Shown here piece by piece: positions 49,641-58,721 of a stretch of DNA of 64,000 nt. Position numbers and translations under genes: made by a program. Source of the DNA: Jatrophihabitans_A sp035248685 (GTDB taxonomy: Bacteria > Actinomycetota > Actinomycetes > Mycobacteriales > Jatrophihabitantaceae). Every line of letters starts with the position of its first letter. The stretch's first letter is position 1. A model generated the notes under the pieces. It searched no databases. It saw nothing but the letters and a program-made list of their open reading frames with translations, and had not been told where the DNA came from. The stretch covers positions 1 to 64,000 of the forward strand of contig DATFHF010000080.1 in assembly GCA_035248685.1 (NCBI GenBank). The letters run 5' to 3'.

Positions 49641-50678
49641 ATGAGTACACCGTACGAACAGGCCATGGCGGCGAGGACGAACGGCGATCTCGCCGGGGCC
49701 AGCCAGCTGCTTCGGCGCGAGATAGCGGCGAACCCGGCCGACGAACGTGCCCGGTTCGCGCTCGGGGTGATCAGTGTCGAGACCGGCGATGCCGATCTTG
49801 CGGTACGAACCCTGCATCCGCTGGTTGTCGCGCACCCGGACAACGCCGAGTTACTCACGTTCTACGCGGTCGCGCTTCGTGGCATGCGGCGCTATCAGGA
49901 TGCGATCAAGGTCTTCACCCGAGCGAACGAGCTACAGCCGTCCGCCGAGCTGGCGGAGGAGCTGAAGCGGACCAGCCGAATGCTGGAGCAGCGGTCGATG
50001 CCCGCCACTCGAACACAGCAGCAACCCGTCGCCACCATCCCGGCGGCAACGCCGACAGCACCGGCCGCGCAGGAGAACGTTCCGGATGGTCTGCTCGCCT
50101 CGAACCTCGATAGCGGCCGGAGTTTCGGTGGCCAGTCCCCCGAGGTGCGCGGCAACCTGCGGCATGTCTGGCATCGGCGGCTGACCAGCTATCGACGGTT
50201 CTGGCTGGCCGCCTTCCTGGTGCTGCTCGGGATCATCCTTAAGCTATTGGGCATTCCGCATCCTGGCGCGGAGGCTTCCGAGCCGTGGAGTGTGCCGCGG
50301 ATAGCCGATCACGCCGATGTCACACCGCTGATCCTGTTGGTCATCGGAGCGTTCGTGATAGTGCTGACGGTCATCTCCGCCCGGTTCACCCGCTACCTGG
50401 TCTACGAGCATCGCATCGACTTCGAGAAGGGCGTGCTGTCGCAGCGGCGTAGGCCGGTGTGGTTGTTCGACATAACCGGGATATCGCTACGCCGCACCCC
50501 GCTGCTCACCCTCACCGGGACCGCGCAGATCGTGGTCGAACACGATGCCAAGGAAGGCAAGCCCAGCCGGGAAAGGTTGATCGCGACCGGTAGTGCCCGG
50601 GCCATGGCCGCCTATGCCGAGACGCTGCAGGGCGAGTTCCTGCGAGAACGCCGTGCCATGAAGAAGCTCTGGATCTGA
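49641..50678 (+). CDS. TPR protein with two membrane helices and a bacterial PH domain
   Basis: 345 residues. Residues 1-110 form three tetratricopeptide-like helical pairs (AMAARTNGDLAGASQLLRRE; ARFALGVISVETGDADLAVR; LLTFYAVALRGMRRYQDAIK). A low-complexity Thr/Pro/Ala linker follows. Two transmembrane helices are FWLAAFLVLLGIILKLLGI and VTPLILLVIGAFVIVLTVIS. The C-terminal ~95 residues (YEHRIDFEKGVLSQRRRP; SLRRTPLLTLTGTAQIVVEH) are a bPH2-type PH domain (DUF304 family). Likely a membrane-anchored adaptor. It lies downstream of the possible toxin-like gene on the same strand, 58 bp away; any relation is unproven. Confidence 0.75.
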   Translation: MSTPYEQAMAARTNGDLAGASQLLRREIAANPADERARFALGVISVETGDADLAVRTLHPLVVAHPDNAELLTFYAVALRGMRRYQDAIKVFTRANELQPSAELAEELKRTSRMLEQRSMPATRTQQQPVATIPAATPTAPAAQENVPDGLLASNLDSGRSFGGQSPEVRGNLRHVWHRRLTSYRRFWLAAFLVLLGIILKLLGIPHPGAEASEPWSVPRIADHADVTPLILLVIGAFVIVLTVISARFTRYLVYEHRIDFEKGVLSQRRRPVWLFDITGISLRRTPLLTLTGTAQIVVEHDAKEGKPSRERLIATGSARAMAAYAETLQGEFLRERRAMKKLWI

Positions 50679-50693
50679 ACGAGCAACGCCGCC

Positions 50694-53600
50694 TTATACC
50701 AGCTTCAGCAGCTTCAGGTCGGCGAGGTACTTCTCGATCAGTTCGGCGGTGATATGCGGAACCGAACCGTGCCGGCCAACGCCGAACTCCCGGACCGCCG
50801 CCTGGAAGCCATCGGTCGAGATCCTGGTCGGTGATGCCGGCTGCACCGGTTCGGCGAGCGCATGCAGTAGCGGCAGCATGGAATGCCTGCGTTGCCGTTC
50901 GGGCAGTGATTTCAAGGCGATCTCGAATCGGGTCCGCCACTGCTGGTAGTCGCGGATGCGGGTGATCGGTTGGCCGGCTTGAATCAGCCAGTCCACGAAC
51001 AGATCGAGCGAGGCGCCGTCGTCGTGGGCATTAAGCACGTTGTAGGTGACGAAGCCGTGCCTGGCCTGCTCGCCCAGTGCGGCGATGGCCGCCGCCGTGA
51101 AGTCCACCGGCAGGCCGCTGTAGTGCGCCCGCTGCCGATTGCCGTGCTCGTCCAGCGGATAGAACGATCCGGGCGCCATGCCGGCGGCAAGCACGCTCAA
51201 CAGCAGCCGGCTGAATCGGTCTGGCAGGTTCAGTTGGCCGGCATAGCGGCTGTGCGCCAAGATCATGTCCGGACGGAACACCGCCACCGGTAGCCCGGAC
51301 AGCTCATGCGCCTGCCGCAGCAGTACCTCACCGGCCCACTTGCTGGTGGCATACCCGTTGGCATAGCTGCCATCCAGCGGACGCTCGGGACTCGTCCGGC
51401 GAATGTCGCCGTACTCGCCGAGGAACGTCCCATCCGGCAGCAGCGTGACGGCCACCGTCGAGACGTAGCTGAACCGCTTACGTCGGTGGGTCAAAGCCAG
51501 CCGGATCAACTCGGCGGTGCCGACCACATTGGGTTCGAACAGCTGGCTGTACGGCAACACGTGGTTGACCAGCGCCGCCGAGTGCACGATCTGGTCGATG
51601 CTGCCGGCCAAGCTGTCCCACTCGGCCGGACTCAGCCCGAGCCGCGGCGCCGACACGTCGCCGGCAAGCACCTGCAGATGCTCGGCCGCCAGCTTCTGGT
51701 AGTGCTCGTCGAGGTCGGCGGACCCACCGAAGACCTGGTCGAGTCGGTTCCGGGCCGCATCGTGGTCGCTGCCGCGGGCGATGCAGATCAGCCGGCCACC
51801 AGTGGCGGCCAGCCGTTCCAGCCACTCCAGGCAGAGGAATCTACCCAGGTAGCCGGTCGCGCCGGTCAGCAGGACGGTTTGCGCCGGGCCGGCCACCGGC
51901 GGCAGCTCCGGCGCCCGGGTCAGCGTTTCGGCGTCGAGGAACTTATCCAGCGTCAGCTCGTCGGCGCGCACCCGGACGCTGTCCCGGCCGTGCACCGAGC
52001 CAAAGCTCGCTCGACGGCCCCCCGAGCCGAGTCGGGCCAGGTCGAGGTAGCCGGCAACGCTGGCCAGGGTCGCGGTCGGTCCGATGATCACCTGCACCGG
52101 CACCTCGATGTCGAACACCTGTTCCAGCACCGTCGAGAAGGTGTGCGCCGACAGCGAGTCGCCGCCCAGGTCGGTGAAGCTGGCCGCCGGTCGCAGTTCG
52201 GCGAAGGACGAACCCAGCGCGACCTGCGCCGCGCCGACCACCGATTCCAGGGTCGGCCTGCTGGCACCCGCTGACCGCAGCTGATTGAACCGCTCGAGCC
52301 GGCCGGCCGCGATCTGTTCGTACAGCTGCTCCAGCCGTTCGCCGTACCGAGCTTTGAGCATCGGCCGCAGCGGCTTTCCGATCCCGGACAGCAGGCCGTT
52401 GTCGGTACTGAACCGATCCGGTTCGAGCAGGAAGTCGTGCGGCAGCTCGTAGGAGTTCAACTCGGCTTCCGCGGCCAGTTGCCGGATCGAGTCGCTGATC
52501 GCGGCCCGCACCTGGCCGGGGTCGGCCGAGCCGATCCGTTCGTAGTCGGGGACGACAACGGCCAGCAGGAATGCCTGTTCACCGCTGCCATACAGGTAAA
52601 TCTGGTCGATGAACGGGCTGGTGGCGTACAGCGCCTCCAACCGGGAGATCGCCACGAACTCGCCCTGGGAAAGCTTCAGCACGTTGTTGATGCGGTCCAC
52701 ATAGGCCAACCAGTCCGGCGCCAGCTCGGCCACCACGTCCCCGGTCCGGTAGTAGCCGTCCTCGTCGAAGGCGCCGGCACTGACCTCCGGCTGCTTGTAG
52801 TAGCCGGTGACCAAGCCGGTCGACTTCAACCGCAGCTCCCCTCGCGGGTACGGCTTGTCGGTGCTGAAGTAGCCCAGCTCGGGCACGTCCACCAGCTTGT
52901 AGTCGATGACCGGTGGCCGCCGGACCTCCTGATTGACCACGACCGGCCGGCCGGTCTCGGTCGAGCCGTAGCAGTCGTTCACCCTGGTGCCCAGGATCGA
53001 TTCCATGAACGCATGCATCTTGGCCGACAACGGCGCGCTGCCACAGAGCGCGCTGAGAATGCGCCCGCCCAGCAGCTGATCCCGGATTTCGACGCGGGCG
53101 ACGTCCTCGGCGGAGCCTCCTGGCAGGCCGGCGACGCCGAGCCGGTCCAGTTCCAGTTGGTAACGCTGGTAGACCATGTCGCAGATCCGTGGAACCAGGC
53201 TCAGCACGGTGGGTCGGGCGAGTGCGATGTCTTCGAACAACGTCGACAGGTCGCTGCGAGCGGCGAAGAAGCCGATCCCGCCGGAGGCCAGCCCCGAGAC
53301 CAGCCAGGCCCGACCGTTCACGTGGCTCATCGGCATGAAGTGCAACACGATGGTGGGCAGCGGGACGTCGCCGCTGGCTCCGGCGTTCGTCATGCCAACC
53401 CGCGAGCGCTGCCACAGCATGGTCAGCATCGACTCGGTGTACATGGCGCCCTTCGGGGTGCCGGTGCTGCCGGAGGTGTAAATCAGGCCGGCTAGCCGAT
53501 CGGGGTCACCGTCCGGTGAGGGGCCGGTCGGCAGCTGCCGGTTGGGCGCCAGCTCATCGGCTAACGCGACCACCGGGACCCGGTCGCCCAGCCCGGCCAC

Positions 53601-54212
53601 CGCCGCCTCGAACGCCTCCCGCTGGTCGTCGGCCCGATCGTCGTAGTCGAAGATCACCAGCCGTTCGATCGAGCCGGCGCGGACCATCAACTGGACGGCG
53701 ACATCGATCGACTCGATGCTGGCGGCCAGGATTCGCGGCCGGGTCTCATCCATGATCGGCAGCAGCTGCCCCGAGCCGCCGGCCGGCAGCGGCACTGAGA
53801 CCGCGCCCAACACCATGCAGGCCAGGTCGACCGTCGCGTAATCGACGCTGGTGAAGCCCAGTACCGCGACGAAGTTGCCCACCCGCAAGCCGCCGGACAC
53901 CCCGGCCCGCCAGGATCCGGCCAGCGCGGTCACCCGCTGCCACAACTGGGCGTAGCTCAGGAACTCGAATCGCGGCAGCAATTCCACGCTCGCCCGGCCG
54001 GTGCCGGGGTCCGTGACGATCCGGCGAGCCCGCTGGGCCAAGGCCGGCCGCTCGACATAACCGAGCATCGCCGCGGTGATAGTCGCGACCAGGTTGCCAT
54101 CGGCGCGCTGCATGTCGGCTGCCACCGCCGGGGACGGAACCGCGGCGGCAAATTCGGGGTCGGTCGCGCGCAGCGCCACTATCCGATCTGCCAGCGACTG
54201 GGGCTGAGTCAT
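50694..54212 (-). CDS. car: Carboxylic acid reductase (A-PCP-reductase, FadD9 type)
   Basis: 1172 residues from ATG 54212 (the extra 20 upstream codons overlap an intergenic gap and lack support), the normal length for the family. The adenylation domain (1-~620) has LIYTSGSTGTPKGAMYT and GYYRTGDVVAEL. The carrier motif DLGGDSLSAHTFS sits near 680. The reductase domain begins with LLTGATGYLGRFLCLEWLER (near 780) and has GYATSKWAGEVLLRQA (near 955) with the Tyr-x3-Lys pair. It reduces a carboxylic acid to the aldehyde using ATP and NADPH, after phosphopantetheinylation. It is the last gene of an operon with an ATP-grasp-like protein and an exporter. No phosphopantetheinyl transferase is in the window. 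Confidence 0.95.
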   Translation of the reverse strand: MTQPQSLADRIVALRATDPEFAAAVPSPAVAADMQRADGNLVATITAAMLGYVERPALAQRARRIVTDPGTGRASVELLPRFEFLSYAQLWQRVTALAGSWRAGVSGGLRVGNFVAVLGFTSVDYATVDLACMVLGAVSVPLPAGGSGQLLPIMDETRPRILAASIESIDVAVQLMVRAGSIERLVIFDYDDRADDQREAFEAAVAGLGDRVPVVALADELAPNRQLPTGPSPDGDPDRLAGLIYTSGSTGTPKGAMYTESMLTMLWQRSRVGMTNAGASGDVPLPTIVLHFMPMSHVNGRAWLVSGLASGGIGFFAARSDLSTLFEDIALARPTVLSLVPRICDMVYQRYQLELDRLGVAGLPGGSAEDVARVEIRDQLLGGRILSALCGSAPLSAKMHAFMESILGTRVNDCYGSTETGRPVVVNQEVRRPPVIDYKLVDVPELGYFSTDKPYPRGELRLKSTGLVTGYYKQPEVSAGAFDEDGYYRTGDVVAELAPDWLAYVDRINNVLKLSQGEFVAISRLEALYATSPFIDQIYLYGSGEQAFLLAVVVPDYERIGSADPGQVRAAISDSIRQLAAEAELNSYELPHDFLLEPDRFSTDNGLLSGIGKPLRPMLKARYGERLEQLYEQIAAGRLERFNQLRSAGASRPTLESVVGAAQVALGSSFAELRPAASFTDLGGDSLSAHTFSTVLEQVFDIEVPVQVIIGPTATLASVAGYLDLARLGSGGRRASFGSVHGRDSVRVRADELTLDKFLDAETLTRAPELPPVAGPAQTVLLTGATGYLGRFLCLEWLERLAATGGRLICIARGSDHDAARNRLDQVFGGSADLDEHYQKLAAEHLQVLAGDVSAPRLGLSPAEWDSLAGSIDQIVHSAALVNHVLPYSQLFEPNVVGTAELIRLALTHRRKRFSYVSTVAVTLLPDGTFLGEYGDIRRTSPERPLDGSYANGYATSKWAGEVLLRQAHELSGLPVAVFRPDMILAHSRYAGQLNLPDRFSRLLLSVLAAGMAPGSFYPLDEHGNRQRAHYSGLPVDFTAAAIAALGEQARHGFVTYNVLNAHDDGASLDLFVDWLIQAGQPITRIRDYQQWRTRFEIALKSLPERQRRHSMLPLLHALAEPVQPASPTRISTDGFQAAVREFGVGRHGSVPHITAELIEKYLADLKLLKLV

Positions 54213-54228
54213 GGTGCGGTCTTTCGGG

Positions 54229-55485
54229 CTACTCGGCGAACGCCCATGACACGCCTCCGCCCTGCGACACATTCACCACAGAGGTGTTCGCCGCTCCCCG
54301 GACCAGCAGGCCACTCGCGCCGTCGCCGTACAAATACATTCCGAGGACGAAATAGAACGGCACCGGTTCACCATCCGGCCCCGGCAGCTCCAGGCTCGCG
54401 GTGCGCACCCGGTGCTGGCAGGTCCAGCCGGAGAGGTAGGCGCTCAGCTGGGCACGCAGTTCCTCGGCCGAGTACTCGTCTCCGATCAGCACGCCCTTGC
54501 CGCCGTAGGAATAGCTGCGCTTGAACACCAAGCGGTCCTTGTCGGCGATCGCCGCATCCAGGTTGGTGGAATCCAGCTCGAAGGTGTGCGGGACGTATTT
54601 CTCGATGACCTCCAACTCTTCGTCTTCCAGCAACTTCTGGTATTCGGCATCGCACAGCATCGAGAACCACCGCCGGTGCATCTTCAATTCGGACTCGAAC
54701 AATGACGAGAAGGTGGCGCCGCTGTCGCGTATCGCGACCAGGAAGGCACCGTCGTCGCTGGTGTCGTCGAAGGTGACCAATCGGTGGATGAGCGTCTTCG
54801 TCGCCTCGGCCGGGGCCAGCCATTCAGCCGGGTAGCTCGCTTCGTCGCAATACCGAATTTCCAGTTCCGGCGCCATCAGTCGCAGGTAGCGCTGGAGTAT
54901 CCATTTCTCGCCGAAACCGAAGGTTCGGTGCCGGGCGGTGTCCAGCACCACGAAGCGGCTGAAGCCACCGCGCCGGCACTCGGTCAGGTATAGGTAGGCC
55001 TGTTGCCGGACGGGTGAGACGCCGGCCACCGACCGACCGGACAATTCCGCCAGCGCATAACCGCTGTAGTAAGCCTCCGTCGCGCCGACGCCGGAGAAGT
55101 GGTTGAGCTCGCAGAAGTAATAGCCGGATTCGGTGGGAATGATGTCCGCGCGCAGCATTCGCAAACCGCGCGAGGCGACGCTGTCCCATTCCATCTCTGC
55201 CGCCATGGCCGGCGGCACGTTGAACATGATCTCCAGCTCATCGGGCGTCCTGGTCGCGCAGACGTGGCTCACCAATTTCTCCTGAGCGCCGACCAGGATG
55301 CGGGTAGCCCGGGCCAGTTCGGCATGGCTGGCCGGATCGATCCGGAAGTAGTACGGCAACGACCGGTAACCAATCCCCAGATCGGCCAGCAGCTGGTTGG
55401 CGCCGCTGGCCGCCATGGCCTGGTCCGGCGAGCGCGTTCGGTCGCATTGCTCGGCGAGGAATGAGCGGTTGTAGTCGGTGAACAT
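54229..55485 (-). CDS. ATP-grasp-like ligase or circularly permuted ATP-grasp homologue
   Basis: 418 residues from ATG 55485 (GGGGTG just upstream; a frame up to 55548 is open but unlikely). No exact family. Lys/Gly motif KRSYSYGGKGVLIGDEYS near residue 320 resembles the ATP-grasp lid and phosphate loop; ELEIRYCDEASYPAEWLAPA and TESGYYFCELNHFSGVG resemble metal and substrate sites. It ends with GVSWAFAE. ATP-grasp enzymes join a carboxylate to an amine or acid using ATP. The 16-bp gap to the carboxylic acid reductase argues for a shared pathway: perhaps ligation then reduction to an aldehyde. This is inference. Confidence 0.6.
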   Translation of the reverse strand: MFTDYNRSFLAEQCDRTRSPDQAMAASGANQLLADLGIGYRSLPYYFRIDPASHAELARATRILVGAQEKLVSHVCATRTPDELEIMFNVPPAMAAEMEWDSVASRGLRMLRADIIPTESGYYFCELNHFSGVGATEAYYSGYALAELSGRSVAGVSPVRQQAYLYLTECRRGGFSRFVVLDTARHRTFGFGEKWILQRYLRLMAPELEIRYCDEASYPAEWLAPAEATKTLIHRLVTFDDTSDDGAFLVAIRDSGATFSSLFESELKMHRRWFSMLCDAEYQKLLEDEELEVIEKYVPHTFELDSTNLDAAIADKDRLVFKRSYSYGGKGVLIGDEYSAEELRAQLSAYLSGWTCQHRVRTASLELPGPDGEPVPFYFVLGMYLYGDGASGLLVRGAANTSVVNVSQGGGVSWAFAE

Positions 55486-55586
55486 TTCACCCCTTAGGCC
55501 TCGGATACGACCGATAGCCGCATTGCCGATCGTAGGTGGCAGCAGCACCGGGCGTAAGCCATCAACCTGTTAGAAAAGGCACCTGG

Positions 55587-56969
55587 TCAGCGGCGCGGCA
55601 GCCGCCGGCCGGCGGAGATCGCCGCCAGCACCATCAGCAGGTAGATGACCAGGGCGCCGAACGCCGGCACCGAGATGGTGCTGCCGGACCGGAGGCCGCC
55701 GAGTAACGCGACCCCGACCGTGGTACCGGACTGCCGGCCGACGGTCAGCATGCCGCTGGCGAGCGCCGACCGGTGCGCCGGCGCGCTGGCCATCACCAGG
55801 GTGATCTGCGGGACCGTCGCCAAGCCGAAGCCCAGCCCGATGCCGCACAGCCCGGCGCTCATTCCGACCGGCCCGGAACTGCCGACGAAGATCAACGTGA
55901 CCGCACCGACCACCGTGATAAGCACGGCGAGCAGCAACAATCGCACCGAGCCCAACCGCCCATTCAGCCGGCCGGCAACCAGCGGCATGAAGGTTATCGG
56001 CAGCGCGGACGCCAGGAAGCTGACACCGGTAGCCAGCGGGCCGTACCCGCGGACCTGCTGCAAGTAGATGCTGATCACGAATACCAGCCCGTAATAGCCG
56101 GCGAACAGCAGCAGGCCGACCATGACGAATCCGCGAAATCCGGGAGCGCGCAGCAGATCGGCCGGCAGCATCGGATACCCGAAGGTCCGCTGCCGAAATA
56201 CGAAAGCGACCAGTGCGATGACCGCGACCACCGCGGCGGCCACCGGAATCGGCTGGCCCCAACCGCGCTGTTGGCCCTCGATCAGCGCCAACGCCACCCC
56301 ACCGAGCAGCGCGGCGGCCAGGATCTGGCCGATGAAATCCTGTGGCTGCCGATCCGCCGCCTCGGCGACCGGCATGAATCGCGCTGATAGCCACAGCGCA
56401 CCGGCAACAATCGGCACATTGATCAAGAAGATGCTTCGCCAGCCGATTGCGCTGACCAGGGCACCCCCCACGGTGGGGCCGAATGCCACCGGACTACCGG
56501 CTACGGCCGCCCATACCGCGACCGCCCTGGCCCGAGCATTCGGGCTGGGATAGGCCTGGGTGAGCATCACCAAGGTCGCCGGCATCAGCAAGATCGCACC
56601 GAGACCCTGAAAGACCCGCATCGCGATCAGCACCGGGCCACTGGGAGCGGCCCCACAAAGCAATGACGCCAACCCGAAAATTGCGGTGCCGAGTTGGAAC
56701 ATTCGTACCGCGCCATACCGGCCGACCGCTGCCGCGCCGGCCAGCACCAAACTCGCCAGGACGATCACATAGGCATCGATCACCAATTGCATGGTCGCCA
56801 GATCGGCGTGCAGGCTGGCCCTGATGGCGGGAATCGCCACGTTGACGATCGTGATGTCGATGACGATCATTCCGTAGCCGAGGCAGGCCACCGTCAATAC
56901 CCGAGCAGGCCTGACCCGTCCGCTATTCCCGGCTATTTCGGCACTCTCGGCACCGGCCAGATTGCTCAT
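55587..56969 (-). CDS. MFS exporter, DHA2-like
   Basis: 460 residues, ATG 56969. Hydrophobic with about fourteen helices. The first helix contains YGMIVIDITIVNVAIPAI, with the Asp/Thr pair of DHA2 exporters, and VIDAYVIVLASLVLAG, LGAILLMPATLVMLTQAY (motif B-like) and GSPVAFGPTVGGALVSAIGW (motif C) follow. Proton-driven efflux of small molecules. It is the first gene of the operon continued by the ATP-grasp-like and reductase genes, so it is likely the exporter of their product. It is not closely similar to the exporter at 33091. Confidence 0.9.
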   Translation of the reverse strand: MSNLAGAESAEIAGNSGRVRPARVLTVACLGYGMIVIDITIVNVAIPAIRASLHADLATMQLVIDAYVIVLASLVLAGAAAVGRYGAVRMFQLGTAIFGLASLLCGAAPSGPVLIAMRVFQGLGAILLMPATLVMLTQAYPSPNARARAVAVWAAVAGSPVAFGPTVGGALVSAIGWRSIFLINVPIVAGALWLSARFMPVAEAADRQPQDFIGQILAAALLGGVALALIEGQQRGWGQPIPVAAAVVAVIALVAFVFRQRTFGYPMLPADLLRAPGFRGFVMVGLLLFAGYYGLVFVISIYLQQVRGYGPLATGVSFLASALPITFMPLVAGRLNGRLGSVRLLLLAVLITVVGAVTLIFVGSSGPVGMSAGLCGIGLGFGLATVPQITLVMASAPAHRSALASGMLTVGRQSGTTVGVALLGGLRSGSTISVPAFGALVIYLLMVLAAISAGRRLPRR

Positions 56970-57104
56970 GAACCCTCGTTCGCCAGTTGTCGAAACCGGC
57001 CGCGCGGGGGGGCGGCGCGGCTCGGCCCTGCTGGCGACCCTAGCGGAGCTGGCTGCCCGCCGGGAGCAAGGCGGCTGTCCGGAACATGGTGATTCGGCGA
57101 GCGG

Positions 57105-57347
57105 TCAGAGGTGGTCCCACTGCCGGTCGCAGCGCTGGCACCGCGTCCCGGTGGGAGTACGGGCCGGCAAGTGTCCGGTCCGGCGGCAGCGTAGCTGCGC
57201 CTGCCAGCGGCCGCTCCCGAGCCAGCTGCGGATCGATCCGAGTAGCCTGGAGCCACCGGCCGGCACCGGCTCGTCGGGCAGCGCCCAACCGTCCGCCGCC
57301 GTTACCAACCGCAGCTTCGGAGCCCCGGCGTTCCGCTCGCCACTCAT
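57105..57347 (-). CDS. Small Arg/Trp-rich protein with C-terminal CxxC
   Basis: 80 residues, ATG 57347. A basic protein with APKLRLVTAADGWALPDEPV at the start and a C-terminal stretch RCRRTGHLPARTPTGTRCQR, CDRQW, where RCQRCDRQW carries CxxC and could bind zinc together with an upstream Cys. No family recognised and no clear ribosome site. It is divergent from the permease gene at 57524. Its composition is less extreme than that of the alternative frames around it, so it is the best gene candidate here. Confidence 0.5.
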   Translation of the reverse strand: MSGERNAGAPKLRLVTAADGWALPDEPVPAGGSRLLGSIRSWLGSGRWQAQLRCRRTGHLPARTPTGTRCQRCDRQWDHL

Positions 57348-57421
57348 GATCCAAAGCTAAATTCGTGGGTGGGCGGCGACTCACTCGATGCGTGCCTTAA
57401 CCGTGGCGTCGCACCTCGGCG

Positions 57422-57482
57422 ATACCCCCGGGTGGTATTTGACGATCCCGGCAGCTCGGCGTAGACATACCCCTGCGGGGTA
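57422..57482. promoter_or_regulatory. Two CsoR-type G/C-tract palindromes before the permease gene
   Basis: Box 1, ATACCCCCGGGTGGTAT (57422-57438), and box 2, ATACCCCTGCGGGGTA (57467-57482; its core TACCCC-TGC-GGGGTA is a perfect palindrome), lie 45 bp apart start to start. This pattern is typical of CsoR/RcnR/CstR repressors, which answer to copper, nickel/cobalt or persulfides. They sit 42-102 bp before the ATG of the permease and probably overlap its promoter. No csoR gene is present in this window. Confidence 0.75.
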
Positions 57483-57523
57483 CGAACGTTCATCCCGACC
57501 CGAACCTCCCGGAGGATGAACCG

Positions 57524-58714
57524 ATGGACAAGCCGTGGCATGGCCTGCTGCATGCGCTCGGCATCGCCGGCTCGATGACCTGGCAGGTGGCCTGGTCGCT
57601 GATCCTCGGGTTCACCCTGTCGGCGGTCATCGAAGCGCTGGTGCGCAAGGCCACCATTGCCCGGTTGCTGCCGGACGACCGGCCGCGCAGCCTGGCCACC
57701 GCCACCGTGCTGGGGGCGGCGTCGTCATCCTGTTCCTACGCCGCGGTCGCGCTGGCTAGGTCGCTGGTCCGCAAGGGAGCGAACTTCACCAGCGCGATGG
57801 CGTTCCAGATCGCTTCGACGAACCTGGTCATCGAACTCGGCCTGATCCTCGGGCTGCTGCTCGGCTGGCGGTTCACCGCGGCCGAGTTCGTGGGCGGCCC
57901 GTTCATGATCGTGCTGTTGGCGCTGCTGCTGCGTCGGCTCATCCGGCCGCGACTGCTCGCCGAGGCACGCCAGCATGCTGAGCTGGCCGTCCCCGGCGTC
58001 ATGGAAGGCCACGCGGCGATGGACATGTCCGTCACCGGCGACGGCTCGTTCGGCCGCCGGTTGCTCTCGGCCGAGGGGTTCACCTCGATCAGCCACAACT
58101 TCGTCATGGAGTGGGCGGCGGTGCTGCGCGACATCGTGATCGGGCTGCTGATCGCGGGGGCAGCGGCCGCCTGGATACCCGAGGCCTTCTGGCAGTCGCT
58201 GTTCTTCACCGATCATCCGGTGGCTGCCCGGATCTGGGGGCCGCTCATCGGCCCATTGGTCGCAGTGGCCGCGTTCGTGTGCAGCATCGGCAACGTCCCG
58301 CTGGCGGCCGTGCTCTGGAACGGCGGCATCAGCTTCGGCGGCGTGGTCTCGTTCATCTTCGCCGACCTGATCATCCTGCCGATCATCGTGATCTACCGGA
58401 AGTACTACGGCACCCGGATGGCCTTGGTGCTGACCGGCGCCAGCTACCTGACGATGGTGGCAGCCGGCTACCTCGTCGAACTGCTGTTCAGCCCACTGCG
58501 GCTGGCGCCGACCGGACCACGGCACGCATCGGTCGGCGAGAACGGGATCAGCTGGAACTACACCACCTGGCTCAACATGGCGTTCCTACTGCTCGCCGCG
58601 GTGCTGATCTGGCGGTTCCTGACCACCGGTGGCCGGGCGATGCTGTCGATGATGGGCGGCGGACCGGACGACATGGCAGGCCATGAGGATGCCTGCGCTC
58701 ACGCGTCCCCTTGA
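57524..58714 (+). CDS. Permease of the DUF318/ArsP-like family
   Basis: 396 residues, ATG 57524 after CGGAGGA. About eight to ten hydrophobic helices: MTWQVAWSLILGFTLSAVIE, NLVIELGLILGLLLGW, MEWAAVLRDIVIGLLIAGAA, LVAVAAFVCSIGNVPLAAVL, IFADLIILPIIVIY. The repeated pattern 'GAASSSCSYAAVALARSL' and 'CSIGNVPLAA' is typical of the predicted permease family PF03773, whose members include organoarsenical exporters. A His/Met-rich loop (VMEGHAAMDMS) and tail (DDMAGHEDACAHASP) could bind metal. The two CsoR-type palindromes upstream support metal- or sulfur-stress control. The substrate is not known. Confidence 0.85.
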   Translation: MDKPWHGLLHALGIAGSMTWQVAWSLILGFTLSAVIEALVRKATIARLLPDDRPRSLATATVLGAASSSCSYAAVALARSLVRKGANFTSAMAFQIASTNLVIELGLILGLLLGWRFTAAEFVGGPFMIVLLALLLRRLIRPRLLAEARQHAELAVPGVMEGHAAMDMSVTGDGSFGRRLLSAEGFTSISHNFVMEWAAVLRDIVIGLLIAGAAAAWIPEAFWQSLFFTDHPVAARIWGPLIGPLVAVAAFVCSIGNVPLAAVLWNGGISFGGVVSFIFADLIILPIIVIYRKYYGTRMALVLTGASYLTMVAAGYLVELLFSPLRLAPTGPRHASVGENGISWNYTTWLNMAFLLLAAVLIWRFLTTGGRAMLSMMGGGPDDMAGHEDACAHASP

Positions 58715-58721
58715 CCGGTGC

